Under the pieces are notes generated by a model. It ran no database searches. It saw nothing but the letters and a program-made list of their open reading frames with translations, and was not told the origin of the DNA. Positions 35,139-43,634 of a DNA stretch of 64,000 bases are shown here, one piece after another; position 1 is the stretch's first letter; every line of letters begins with the position of its first letter. This DNA is from Nocardia brasiliensis NBRC 14402 (lineage in GTDB: Bacteria > Actinomycetota > Actinomycetes > Mycobacteriales > Mycobacteriaceae). The stretch is from the NCBI RefSeq assembly GCF_000308475.2, contig NZ_BAFT02000044.1:1-64000 (forward strand), written 5' to 3'. The position numbers and the translations under genes are program-made.

Positions 35139-36045
35139 GTTCGTCCGTTCGCACCGGCGCGAACGATGCGGACTTGTGCCACGTTTCCCGACGCAGCAGC
35201 TCGAGCAGGGCCGTTTCGGCCGGGCCGGCGTTGTGCCGGACAGCGGCGAGAATAGGCTGCGACACGACGGGGAATACCGGCCGGGCCAGGTGCTCGTAGC
35301 CCTGCGGCACCGCGGAGGCCGGGACGAGCGTCACCCCGAGTCCATGCGAAGCCCAGCGCACCGCCGTCGCCGCCTGGGTTACCCGCGCGGCCGTGCTGGG
35401 GGTGAGTCCGTTGTCCCGCAGCACATCTCGGAGCACCGCGTCCAGGGCGCTGTCCCGGTCGAAACGCACCCACGGCTCGTCCGCCAGTTCGGGCAACTCG
35501 ACCCGGTCCGCCCCGAGCAGCCGGTGTCCGGCGGCCAGCACCACGACGAATTCCTCGTCGCCGAGGTGATGGGCGTCGGCCGAGGTCTCCTCGCACGGCG
35601 CGGTCACCAGGACGAGGTCCAGCACGCCGCGCCGGCCCATCCGTTCCAGCTCGGCCGGATTCGGCTCTTCGAAGACGGTGACCTCGAGCCGCGGGTAGCG
35701 GCGGCGCAGTGCGGCCAGGGCACTCGGCAACTGCCGCGTGCCCAGACCCAGCTGCGCCGCCACCAGCAGTTCGCCCTCGAGTTCCTCGGCCCCGGCCCGG
35801 GCGGTCGCCCGCGCCCGGCGCGACGCGTTCACCGCCACCTGGGCGTCCCGCAGGAATGCGCGACCGACGACGGTGGGTACCAGCCCGGTCGGTGTGCGGG
35901 CGAACAGCGTGACGCCGAGTTCGCGTTCCAGGGCACGAATCTGCTGGGACATCGAGGGCTGCGCCACGTGCAGCAGTTCCGCCGCCGCGGTCACCGAGCC
36001 CACCTCGGCGACGGCCAGGGCGTACTCGTATTGCCGTAACGTCAT
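35125..36045 (-). CDS. LysR family transcriptional regulator
   Basis: A 306-residue regulator. The winged HTH reads RQYEYALAVAEVGSVTAAAE followed by LLHVAQPSMSQQIRALEREL, the standard LysR sequence; the remainder is the periplasmic-binding-like effector domain. ATG at 36045 (MTLRQYEYA) was chosen because the HTH begins there. Its 3' end overlaps the SDR gene by 14 bases on the opposite strand. The target is not evident, since no divergent partner exists; the DinB gene lies 57 bases upstream on the same strand. Confidence 0.93.
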   Translation of the reverse strand: MTLRQYEYALAVAEVGSVTAAAELLHVAQPSMSQQIRALERELGVTLFARTPTGLVPTVVGRAFLRDAQVAVNASRRARATARAGAEELEGELLVAAQLGLGTRQLPSALAALRRRYPRLEVTVFEEPNPAELERMGRRGVLDLVLVTAPCEETSADAHHLGDEEFVVVLAAGHRLLGADRVELPELADEPWVRFDRDSALDAVLRDVLRDNGLTPSTAARVTQAATAVRWASHGLGVTLVPASAVPQGYEHLARPVFPVVSQPILAAVRHNAGPAETALLELLRRETWHKSASFAPVRTDELRAG

Positions 36046-36102
36046 CGACGCCCGTCCTTCCTGCCGTGGACCGCGGTCCACATCGCGGTGCTCGTGTCGA
36101 TC

Positions 36103-36612
36103 CTAGGCTCGTGCGCCGCGGGCCGGTTCGCGCGCCTGGTCGATCTGTTCGCGCAGGATGTCACCGTGACCTGCGTGCCTGGCGAATTCCTCGATCATCG
36201 CGAGCAGGGTCCAGCGCATGCTCACCTTGCCTTCGCGGGGATTGTCCTTGGTGTCGTCGAGGTCGAAACGGGCGGCGATCTCGCGGGAGCGCCGGCTGGC
36301 CCGCTCGAATTCGGCGATGACGTCGGCCAGTGACTCGTCGTCGGCGACGGCGAAGGTGCCTTCGTCGCGGCGCGAGTAACCGTCGCAGTCGGCTTCGTCG
36401 AGGCCCGCCCAGAACCGTTGGAACCAGATCCGTTCCGCGCCGGCGGCGTGCTTGAGCAACGAGATCGGTGTCGTCAACGACGGGACGAGTTTGCGGCGCG
36501 CGTCTGCCTCCGACAGACCGCGCACGGTATCGATCAGTGCCTCGCGGTTGCGGTCGAGCATGTTCTCGATGATCGCGCGCTCGCCACCATCGGTTATCCG
36601 GTTGATACTCAT
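36103..36612 (-). CDS. DinB family protein
   Basis: A 169-residue four-helix protein of the DinB/DUF664 family. MLDRNREALIDTVRGLSEAD is helix 1, LLKHAAGAERIWFQRF gives the first metal His, and MIEEFARHAGHGDILREQID carries the H-x3-H pair near the end; together these are the usual three-His metal site. Such proteins include thiol-dependent S-transferases and enzymes of unknown use. It lies upstream of the LysR gene on the same strand. Confidence 0.9.
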   Translation of the reverse strand: MSINRITDGGERAIIENMLDRNREALIDTVRGLSEADARRKLVPSLTTPISLLKHAAGAERIWFQRFWAGLDEADCDGYSRRDEGTFAVADDESLADVIAEFERASRRSREIAARFDLDDTKDNPREGKVSMRWTLLAMIEEFARHAGHGDILREQIDQAREPARGARA

Positions 36613-36918
36613 AGGTTTTCACTCCTTCGCTGGGTGTGCTCGAGGCACGTGGGATGGGCGCGGCGCACGGCCGCGAGTTGGGGGTACGCGAAACGTCCGG
36701 TGTCGGGAGACGAACCGGGAAAAGAGAAGCTCTCGCCGCGAAGAATGCGGACCGAGCGTGGTGCGGGCCTACCGCACCGCAGATTCATCAAAGACCTGCT
36801 GCCGATAACAGTACTCGATGCCGAGCGGTCCGTCTCGACAATGTGCGGTTCCGGCGGATCGACCGTCGCGCTGTGCCCCGCGAAAACCATTGAGTAGTGT
36901 TTCGCCGACGACCACTAC
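36613..36918. other. Intergenic region without supported gene
   Basis: About 300 bases between the DinB start and the 3' end of the next hydrolase gene. No coding frame or strong repeat is supported; it must contain the DinB promoter. Confidence 0.5.
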
Positions 36919-38175
36919 TCAGCTGGTACGCAGGTGTTCGAGCGTGGAAGGGACTGCACCGGACCACCATTGGGGGTCGGCGGTGCTGTCGGCGGTGCGG
37001 CCGTCGCGGTGGACGTAGTGGCGGACGTCGCGGCCGGTTTCGGCGAGTTCGCCGGAGAGGGCGCGTTCGAGCCACTCGGCGCCGAAACGGAACACCTCGG
37101 CCGCGACGCCGCCGAGGGGGTGGAATTCGCCCTCGTAGACGCGAATCTCCTTGGGCGCCTTGACCAGTTCGTAGTTGGCCAGCGCCTGCTCCAGCGGGGT
37201 CAGCTCGTCGAATTCGCCGATGCCGAACAGCACCGGGCAGGTGATGTCGCCGACCAATTCGCCGAGCGGCATGCGGGAGGCCAGTTCACGGTCGAACGCC
37301 TCCTCGTCCTGGTAGCCGGCCATGTACATGAAGTTGTTCTTGAAGGTCGGCTGGGCGCGCTCGAAGATGGTGCGGAAATCGCCGGTGGGCGCCTCGAATG
37401 CGGCGAGCGCGGCCAGCCGCCGGTCCGCCGCGGCCGAACGCGAACCCCAGTAGCCGCTCATGCTGATCCCGAACATGCCGATCCGCTGCGGATCCACCTC
37501 GGGCAGCTCGGTCAGGTAGTCGAGGTAACGGCCAACGGCGCGTTCGTAATTGGTGAGGTCGACGGTCAGGCCGTTGGCCCGGGACTCCCCCTGCCCAGGC
37601 CCCTCGATGGACAGCGCGACGATTCCGCGTGCGGTGTAGTAGCGCTCGGCCGCGTAGATGTAATCCTCTTTGATCATGTCCATGCCGGGTCCGAGGATCA
37701 CCGCGGGCGCCGCGCGCACCACCCCTTCGGGCAGGTGCAGCAGCGCATAGATCTGCTTGCCCTCGAAGTCGAGGACCACCCGCCGCACCAACCCGCCGCG
37801 CAGGGCGCCGAGCCGCTCGACACAGTGATCGGCACGCGTGCGGAAGGCACATTTGCGCGGATCGGCGGCCTCGAAGATCGAGTACTGCGCCCGGCCCCAC
37901 ATCACCGCCGCACGGTTGTAGAGGTCGGCGGCGGTGCGCGCGAAACCGTGCCGCTCGTGGTGGGCGGCGCGCTCCTCGGCCTGTGCGGCGACGGTCGCCC
38001 ACGCTTTCGGCAGCATCGCCGCGCTCTGCACCAGGTCGAAGACCTTGTCGAAATCGGTGTGGTCGTGGCCGAGTTGTTCCATGGTGCCCTTGGCCGCCGG
38101 GTGCAGCGCGTCGAAGCCGCCCTGGGCCAGGGCGAGGTCGAGTGCCCAACTCTGTCCGATCGAACGTGCGCTCAT
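36919..38175 (-). CDS. Alpha/beta hydrolase of the FrsA/DUF1100 type
   Basis: A 418-residue hydrolase with a helical N-terminal cap domain (residues 1-130) and a C-terminal alpha/beta hydrolase domain. VVLDFEGKQIYALLHLPEG opens the core, IVALSIEGPGQGES is a typical strand, RIGMFGISMSGYWGSRSA holds the G-x-S-x-S-G elbow, and FGIGEFDELTPLEQAL and EGEFHPLGGVAAE provide the acid and His. It resembles 2,6-dihydroxypseudooxynicotine hydrolase and related carbon-carbon bond hydrolases. It is divergent from a MarR gene with twin operator boxes between, so MarR control is likely. Confidence 0.88.
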   Translation of the reverse strand: MSARSIGQSWALDLALAQGGFDALHPAAKGTMEQLGHDHTDFDKVFDLVQSAAMLPKAWATVAAQAEERAAHHERHGFARTAADLYNRAAVMWGRAQYSIFEAADPRKCAFRTRADHCVERLGALRGGLVRRVVLDFEGKQIYALLHLPEGVVRAAPAVILGPGMDMIKEDYIYAAERYYTARGIVALSIEGPGQGESRANGLTVDLTNYERAVGRYLDYLTELPEVDPQRIGMFGISMSGYWGSRSAAADRRLAALAAFEAPTGDFRTIFERAQPTFKNNFMYMAGYQDEEAFDRELASRMPLGELVGDITCPVLFGIGEFDELTPLEQALANYELVKAPKEIRVYEGEFHPLGGVAAEVFRFGAEWLERALSGELAETGRDVRHYVHRDGRTADSTADPQWWSGAVPSTLEHLRTS

Positions 38176-38198
38176 GTCCTTGCCATCCTCTCATTTAG

Positions 38199-38225
38199 CT
38201 AAGTACTTATCATTTAAGTACTTAG
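38199..38225. promoter_or_regulatory. MarR operator: two TAAGTACTTA boxes
   Basis: TAAGTACTTA occurs at 38200-38209 and 38215-38224; each is a 10-bp palindrome and the pair is symmetric as a whole. They lie between the hydrolase start (38175) and the MarR start (38270), overlapping the likely promoters. Confidence 0.8.
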
Positions 38226-38269
38226 GTTAAGCTGGCGTCAAGCCCTCGAGCCCAGCGAAGGAGACGACC

Positions 38270-38710
38270 TTGCCGACCCGCGATACAGCCCTCGACCAGC
38301 TCGCTCGCGCCGCTTATCGCCTCAGCGCCGCGGACTCCCGGCTACGTGGCCGCGCCACCCGCAGCCCGGACGCCCTCTCCCTCACCCACGCTCGCGCGCT
38401 GCGCGTACTCGCCGATCAAGGCCCGCTCACCATCGGCCAACTGGCGGCCGGCACCGAAACCACCGGCGCCGCAACGACCCAGCTCGTCGACGGCCTCGTC
38501 GCCGCGGGCTACGTCACCAAACAGCGCTCACCCCGAGACAAACGCTCGGTACTGGTCACTCTCACCGACGCGGGCCGGACCCGCTGCCGCGAACGCATGG
38601 CCACCATGCACGCGGCCCTGCAGGAGGAACTGGCCGATCAAGACACCGCCGCCCTACTTTCCGCGACCGAAATACTGCACCGATTGGTCGCGATCTACGA
38701 CCGGCTCTGA
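38270..38710 (+). CDS. MarR family transcriptional regulator
   Basis: A 146-residue MarR protein. LSLTHARALRVLADQGPLTI, GQLAAGTETTGAATTQLVDG and YVTKQRSPRDKRSVLVTLTD are the winged-helix HTH and the D-R wing. The start is TTG 38270 with GAAGGAG seven bases ahead. Divergent from the FrsA-like hydrolase across the twin-box operator, so autorepression and control of the hydrolase are likely. Confidence 0.92.
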   Translation: MPTRDTALDQLARAAYRLSAADSRLRGRATRSPDALSLTHARALRVLADQGPLTIGQLAAGTETTGAATTQLVDGLVAAGYVTKQRSPRDKRSVLVTLTDAGRTRCRERMATMHAALQEELADQDTAALLSATEILHRLVAIYDRL

Positions 38711-38868
38711 CCCTACTTACGGCCATTGGCCATCGCCCCGAAGCGGCCGACAGCACCGAAGCATCGCACGGGATTCCCAGTCGCACATGCCAGGATGGGG
38801 CCTATGGCTTCGGTTCCGCACGATCGTGCAACTCCCGCTCGCGCGAGCGCATACGACAACTTCGCCGA

Positions 38869-40341
38869 ATGACTGTGGGTGAGCGGGTAAAGGTTCGCAC
38901 GGCTTCGGGAGTGGTGCGGGGCGAGTGGGTGCGCGGCGTTGCGGTGTTCCGGGGCATTCCATATGCCCGACCGCCGGTCGGGGCGCGACGTTTCGCCGCG
39001 CCGGTGCCGGTGCTGCCGTGGGACGGGGTCCGCGACGCGTCGGAGTTCGGTCCGCCAGTGCCGCAAAGGGGTTGGGCGGGTGCGGATTCCGGTGACTGTC
39101 TGACGTTGAACGTGTGGTCACCGGACCTCGGTGCCGCACGGCTACCGGTGCTGGTGTGGATTCACGGGGGCGCGTATCTGGAGGGCGAATCCAGCAACCC
39201 GCACCACGACGGCGCACTGCCCGCGGCGGCGGGCGCGGTGGTGGTGAGCATGAACTACCGCACGGGAGTGGAGGGTTTCGCGCACATCACCGGCGCACCG
39301 GACAACCGCGGACTGCTCGACCAGACGGCCGCGCTGCGGTGGGTGCAGGACAGTGTGGCCGCGTTCGGCGGCGACCCGGACAGGGTGACGGTGTTCGGGC
39401 AGTCCGCGGGCGCGGGTTCGGTTGCGGCACTTCTGGTTATGCCGAGCGCGGCCGGACTGTTTCAGCGCGCCATCGCCCAGAGCGTTCCCGGCACCTATTT
39501 CGCACCGCGGCTGGCCGCGGCGATCTCCGCGTCCATCGCGGCGGAAGTCGGAGCGGGCGCCGACATCGACGAGCTGTCCACCATCAGCCCGCGCGCGTTG
39601 ATCGACGCGACGGGCACGGTGATCGCGAAAATGCCGGACGCGGTGGAATCGTGGGGCCCGATGGCGCTCACCCCGACCCCGTTCTCTCCGGTCGTCGACG
39701 GTGACGTGCTGCCTTGTGCGCCGTGGCAGGCCCTCGCCGACGGGGCGGCCAGCGGTGTCGACGTGCTGGTCGGCCATACCCGAGACGAGTTCCGGCTGTT
39801 CAATCCGCACCGTGGCGGCACGGTGACCGATGCGGAACTGACGGCGACGCTGCACCGCCTCGCACCCGGAATCGACTACCGCACCGCCTATCCCGACGCC
39901 ACGAACGCCGAGCTGTACGAAACAGTCAACGCGGACTGGCTTTTCCGTATGCCGAGCCTGCATCTCGCCGCCGCCCAGCGCGCCGGTCGCGGCCGCGCCT
40001 GGCTCTACGAACTTGCTTGGAGTTTCCACCGGGACGAGGGCGCCTCGCACAGTCTCGACGTCCTGCTCGTCTTCGGCACCCTCGGCGCGAACGAGGTGCG
40101 CGAGCACCCCGCCGCGCGCCCGAACGCCGCCGCAGAAGTGTCCGGCGTCGGTCACGCCATGCGCACCGACTGGCTGCGCTTCGCCACCACCGGCGACCCC
40201 GGTTGGCCCCCTTACGATCCGCGCACCCGGCCGACCCGCGTCTACGCGACGAGGCCCGGCACGCAGTGCTATCCCGAAGAGACTTCCTGGCACCTCTGGT
40301 CTACGCACCGATTCGTGCCGCTGAACCTGTTGGGCGAGTAG
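38869..40341 (+). CDS. Carboxylesterase (type B)
   Basis: A 490-residue esterase of the PnbA/acetylcholinesterase family. Typical start segment: GVAVFRGIPYARPPVGARRF; oxyanion hole VWIHGGAY; nucleophile elbow VTVFGQSAGAGSVAALL; acidic GHTRDEFRLF and catalytic His in VGHAMRTDWLRFATTGDPGW. It hydrolyses carboxyl esters in the cytosol. ATG at 38869 (MTVGERVKV). Convergent with the type VII substrate-like gene at 40350, 8 bases apart. Confidence 0.93.
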   Translation: MTVGERVKVRTASGVVRGEWVRGVAVFRGIPYARPPVGARRFAAPVPVLPWDGVRDASEFGPPVPQRGWAGADSGDCLTLNVWSPDLGAARLPVLVWIHGGAYLEGESSNPHHDGALPAAAGAVVVSMNYRTGVEGFAHITGAPDNRGLLDQTAALRWVQDSVAAFGGDPDRVTVFGQSAGAGSVAALLVMPSAAGLFQRAIAQSVPGTYFAPRLAAAISASIAAEVGAGADIDELSTISPRALIDATGTVIAKMPDAVESWGPMALTPTPFSPVVDGDVLPCAPWQALADGAASGVDVLVGHTRDEFRLFNPHRGGTVTDAELTATLHRLAPGIDYRTAYPDATNAELYETVNADWLFRMPSLHLAAAQRAGRGRAWLYELAWSFHRDEGASHSLDVLLVFGTLGANEVREHPAARPNAAAEVSGVGHAMRTDWLRFATTGDPGWPPYDPRTRPTRVYATRPGTQCYPEETSWHLWSTHRFVPLNLLGE

Positions 40342-40349
40342 CCGATCCG

Positions 40350-41834
40350 CTAACGAGGTGGTGGCGGCGGTTCCGGGGTGCGGCCCGGCGGCGCCGGGAC
40401 GGGCTCCTTCTCCTCCGGCTCGGGCGGTGGCGAATAGGGTTCCACCACTACGACTTTCGGCGGGTTGTCGACCGGGCCGGCGACCGTCGGATAGTACGGT
40501 GGCAGATGTTTCGGGCTGCTGTCGGTCGGCTGGGCCGGATACGACGACATCGGGGTGGGTTCTACGGTGCCGACCTTGACCGTCGGCGCGGGCAGATCCG
40601 TGGCCGCCGCCCATTCGTCGGTGGACGCGCGCCGGTCGACCAGCTGGGTCGTCGACCCGTCGGACCGGTACTGGTACGCCTCGGTGCTGGGGTACTGGGT
40701 GACCTGTCCACCGGCGACGACATCGCCGCCGTGACGCGTGATCGTCATGTCACCGTTCACTGTCGCAACGGGTTTGGCGATTTCCGGGGCGAAGGGGTCC
40801 ACCGCGGAATAGTGCACCTTCAGTGAGCCGTCGGAGCCCTGCGCCACCCGGACGTCGGGAACGCCGGCACCGGCTTGCCTGCCGTCGACCGACACCGTGG
40901 GATTCTGCCGGGCGATCAGGATGCCGTTCTCCATGTCGACGTAGAGCGAAACCCGTGAGGCTTCCGCCGAAGCGTCGGCGGACGGACCACGATTGTCTCC
41001 GCGCATCGGATACACGAGCCGGCCCTCGAGCCAGTCGTTGATATTGAGCGCGATGTTGTTGACCTGGTCCACCGGAATGTACATGTTCTGCCGGTACAGC
41101 CCCGCGCCGGTGACCGGGTCGAACCGTACCGCCACGATATTGGCGTTGACGCCTTGATATTTGGGGTCGTAGGTGTGCGGGTCGAGCGCTTCGGCCATCC
41201 GCCAGTCGTTCTCGGACACCGGATCACGGTGATACACGGCGCGAAACGCGGCGATCTGGTTGGCACGTTTCTGATCGGCTGTGCTCTGTATCGGGGCGAC
41301 GCCGGCGAACTCGGTATTCAGCGCGGCGCGGATACCCGAGAGTTCTTGCTGGATCCGCGTATCCGCGGCCGCGACGGCATCGGCGGCTTCGACGATCCGG
41401 CGCTCCCACACGCCGCGGGCGCCCTCGCGTTCGAGCGTCGGAACGGTACCCGGCGGATGGGTCACGGAGACGGGTTCGGCGACGAACATACCGGTGAAAC
41501 CGCCCGGCACCACGAAACCGTCGCGCTCGGCGGACGCGATGAGGCTGCGCGCGGAGTTCAACGGCGCATGAATGTCCCAGTAGCCCTGCTCGAGTCGCCC
41601 TGCCGCCCCTTCCAGGGCATCCACCAGCGCGAAGGCTTTCTTACGGTCGCTCACGGCGCGATCGTGCGCCGCTTCGGCGGCCTTACCCCGCCACTCGTTA
41701 TCGGTGACGACGGTGACGTAGCGTTCGAACAGGCCCTCTATTTTCGTGCCGCAATCCCGCAGCCCGCCCGCGATGGTGAGCAGGGGCTGCGGGTCGTAGT
41801 CGTCGAGCTGGCGCCTGGACGGTGTTCCGGTCAC
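40350..41834 (-). CDS. Type VII secretion substrate-like protein with Pro-rich tail
   Basis: A 494-residue protein. Residues 1-130 look like a helical hairpin domain with a W-x-G turn (VVTDNEWRGKAAEAAHDRAV), as in WXG100/EspB-like proteins. The middle part (e.g. PVSENDWRMAEALDPHTYD, VAVRFDPVTGAGLYRQNMYI) recalls TPR-region proteins of actinobacterial ESX loci. The last 60 residues are Pro/Glu-rich. The start is taken as GTG 41834, overlapping the stop of the EspC-like gene by GTGA; ATG 41849 is an alternative. No toxin motif is recognised. It is probably exported by a type VII system encoded elsewhere. Confidence 0.68.
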   Translation of the reverse strand: MTGTPSRRQLDDYDPQPLLTIAGGLRDCGTKIEGLFERYVTVVTDNEWRGKAAEAAHDRAVSDRKKAFALVDALEGAAGRLEQGYWDIHAPLNSARSLIASAERDGFVVPGGFTGMFVAEPVSVTHPPGTVPTLEREGARGVWERRIVEAADAVAAADTRIQQELSGIRAALNTEFAGVAPIQSTADQKRANQIAAFRAVYHRDPVSENDWRMAEALDPHTYDPKYQGVNANIVAVRFDPVTGAGLYRQNMYIPVDQVNNIALNINDWLEGRLVYPMRGDNRGPSADASAEASRVSLYVDMENGILIARQNPTVSVDGRQAGAGVPDVRVAQGSDGSLKVHYSAVDPFAPEIAKPVATVNGDMTITRHGGDVVAGGQVTQYPSTEAYQYRSDGSTTQLVDRRASTDEWAAATDLPAPTVKVGTVEPTPMSSYPAQPTDSSPKHLPPYYPTVAGPVDNPPKVVVVEPYSPPPEPEEKEPVPAPPGRTPEPPPPPR

Positions 41835-42160
41835 CTCGGCGCCCCCCATTCGCCGGAGTCCTTGGTATAGGTCGCCGCCAAGATTTCCGCCGCGTTGTCC
41901 GCCTCGGCTTCCCGGAATTTGATCGTGGCCTGATGCATGAGTCCGCCGATCTCCCGTAAGCGCCCTGTCACCGCGGTGATCAAACGGTCTTCGACGTCGC
42001 CGGCCAGACCCTTCGCCTCGTCGACCGCGCGCAATTTCTCGCCCCAGGAAAGCAGCGGAAGCATTCCGTCTGCTACTTCCAGTCGCGCGGCCTCGTCCCC
42101 CAACCCGTACATCTGATTGGACTTGACGCCCAGCTTTTCCAGATCGGCCTGTAACGTCAT
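41831..42160 (-). CDS. EspC-like / type VII secretion-associated small protein
   Basis: A 109-residue all-helical protein starting MTLQADLEKLGVKSNQMYGL. Composition, size and the helix-turn-helix layout with a flexible end fit EspC/DUF2580-like partners of type VII substrates. A clean YxxxD/E export motif is not found; ATYTKDSGE near the end is close but has the wrong spacing. ATG 42160 is chosen over TTG 42166. It is translationally coupled to the larger gene downstream (GTGA), so they probably form an export pair. Confidence 0.65.
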   Translation of the reverse strand: MTLQADLEKLGVKSNQMYGLGDEAARLEVADGMLPLLSWGEKLRAVDEAKGLAGDVEDRLITAVTGRLREIGGLMHQATIKFREAEADNAAEILAATYTKDSGEWGAPR

Positions 42161-42349
42161 CGACAACCCCGTTTCGCCCTCGGGGACGTGACGCTCAGCT
42201 GCCCCCAGCTGAATAGTGAACGAGCCGAACAGTATTCACGACGGCGTTCAGCTTGGCCGCAATGCTAGCCACCTGCAGGACATTTTGCCGAAATGTTGTG
42301 CGGATATGTCAAATTCGGCGCTCGGACCCCCGAATTCTGCGGTCTTGTT

Positions 42350-43546
42350 TCACTGTGCAGGAGTGGGTCGTGGTCTCGACGGGACAGGTTGCGGCGCAGC
42401 CGGTCCCACATACCGTGCGGACGGCCGGATGATCTTCCCGGTTTCGGCTTGTTCGAGCATGTTCGCCGTCCAGCCGATCACTCGGCTCGTCGCGAAAGTG
42501 GGCGTGAACATGGTGCGCGGAATACCGCACAGTTCCATCACTACTCCGGCATAGAACTCGACGTTGGCGTACAGGTGCCGGCCGGGTTTGAGTTCGGCGA
42601 GCAGTTCGGTCACCCGCCGTTCCACGGCGGTCGCGAATTCGACGAGTTCCCCGCCCATTTCGGTGGCGATCGACCGAAGGAGCACCGAGCGTGGATCTTC
42701 GGTGCGATAGACGGCGTGCCCGAAGCCCATGATGCGATCACCCGTGGCGATCTTGCCGCGCACCCAACTGTCGATGCGCTCGACACTGCCGATCTCGTCC
42801 AATCCGTCGAGGGCTCGATCGGGCGCCCCGCCGTGCAGCGGTCCGCAGAACGCCCCGATGGCGGCGAGGACGGCCGAGGAGAGGTCGGCCCCGGTCGCGG
42901 CCACGACCCGTCCCGCGAAGGTCGAGGCGTTGAAGCCGTGGTCGATGGTGGCGATCAAATACTGTTCGATCGCCCGCGCCGCTCGCGCCTCCGGCACCTC
43001 GCCGGTCAGCAGATACAGCCAATTCGCGGCCGTGGACAGGTCCGTGCGCGGTTTGAGCGGCGCGAGCCCGCGGTGCAGCCGGTGCAGGGCCGCCAGAATG
43101 GTCGGCGTCACCGCGCAGATCAGCAGCGCGTCGTTTTTACGCTGGGCGGGCATGCTGTCCCACAGCGGCGGCAGATCGCGGAGACCGGCCAGCAAGGACA
43201 ACGCCGTACGCAACCCGGCCATGGGCCGCAACCGTTCCCCGGCCGCCGCGATCGGCGCCAACAGCGGCAACAGGTCCGGGGGCAGGGTGCGCAGCCGCGC
43301 GGTCTCGGCGGTGAACGCGGCGAGCTCCGCCGCATCGGGTAGCCGGCCCTCGAACAGCAGAAACCACACCTCTTCGAAGGTGCACGTGGTCGCCAGGTCG
43401 ATCGCGGAGTACTGGCGATAGTGGTAGAAGCCCTCGCGTCCGCGCACGTCGCCGAGCCGGGTCTCGGCCGCGACCACGTGCCGCAAACCGGCAGGTACCT
43501 CGATCAGCTCGTCGATGTCGTTCAGTTCAGCAGCGTTGCTCGTCAT
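42350..43546 (-). CDS. Citrate synthase (citrate synthase 2 type)
   Basis: A 398-residue citrate synthase. ATIDHGFNASTFAGRVVAAT contains the first catalytic His, GPLHGGAPDRAL the substrate loop, MGFGHAVYRTEDPRS the second His, and NVEFYAGVVMELCGIPRTMF the acidic position, with Glu where E. coli-type enzymes have Asp. This fits the CitA-like second citrate synthase of mycobacteria. GAGGAGG precedes ATG 43546. It is divergent from an HTH-fused citrate synthase gene 88 bases away. It condenses acetyl-CoA (or propionyl-CoA) with oxaloacetate. Confidence 0.9.
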   Translation of the reverse strand: MTSNAAELNDIDELIEVPAGLRHVVAAETRLGDVRGREGFYHYRQYSAIDLATTCTFEEVWFLLFEGRLPDAAELAAFTAETARLRTLPPDLLPLLAPIAAAGERLRPMAGLRTALSLLAGLRDLPPLWDSMPAQRKNDALLICAVTPTILAALHRLHRGLAPLKPRTDLSTAANWLYLLTGEVPEARAARAIEQYLIATIDHGFNASTFAGRVVAATGADLSSAVLAAIGAFCGPLHGGAPDRALDGLDEIGSVERIDSWVRGKIATGDRIMGFGHAVYRTEDPRSVLLRSIATEMGGELVEFATAVERRVTELLAELKPGRHLYANVEFYAGVVMELCGIPRTMFTPTFATSRVIGWTANMLEQAETGKIIRPSARYVGPAAPQPVPSRPRPTPAQ

Positions 43547-43560
43547 CTGCAGACCTCCTC

Positions 43561-43612
43561 TTGACTGAACTGTGCGAGCACGCTCGACTAGAGTCAATAT
43601 TGATCAAGTCAA
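43561..43612. promoter_or_regulatory. Divergent citrate synthase promoter with TTGACT/AGTCAA boxes
   Basis: TTGACT at 43561-43566, AGTCAA at 43592-43597 and AAGTCAA at 43606-43612 (the last within TTGATCAAGTCAA) form inverted and direct copies of one hexamer in the 88-base divergent region. These are plausible binding sites for the HTH-fused citrate synthase. Confidence 0.45.
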
Positions 43613-43634
43613 CATGAGCACGGAGGGGCAGGTC

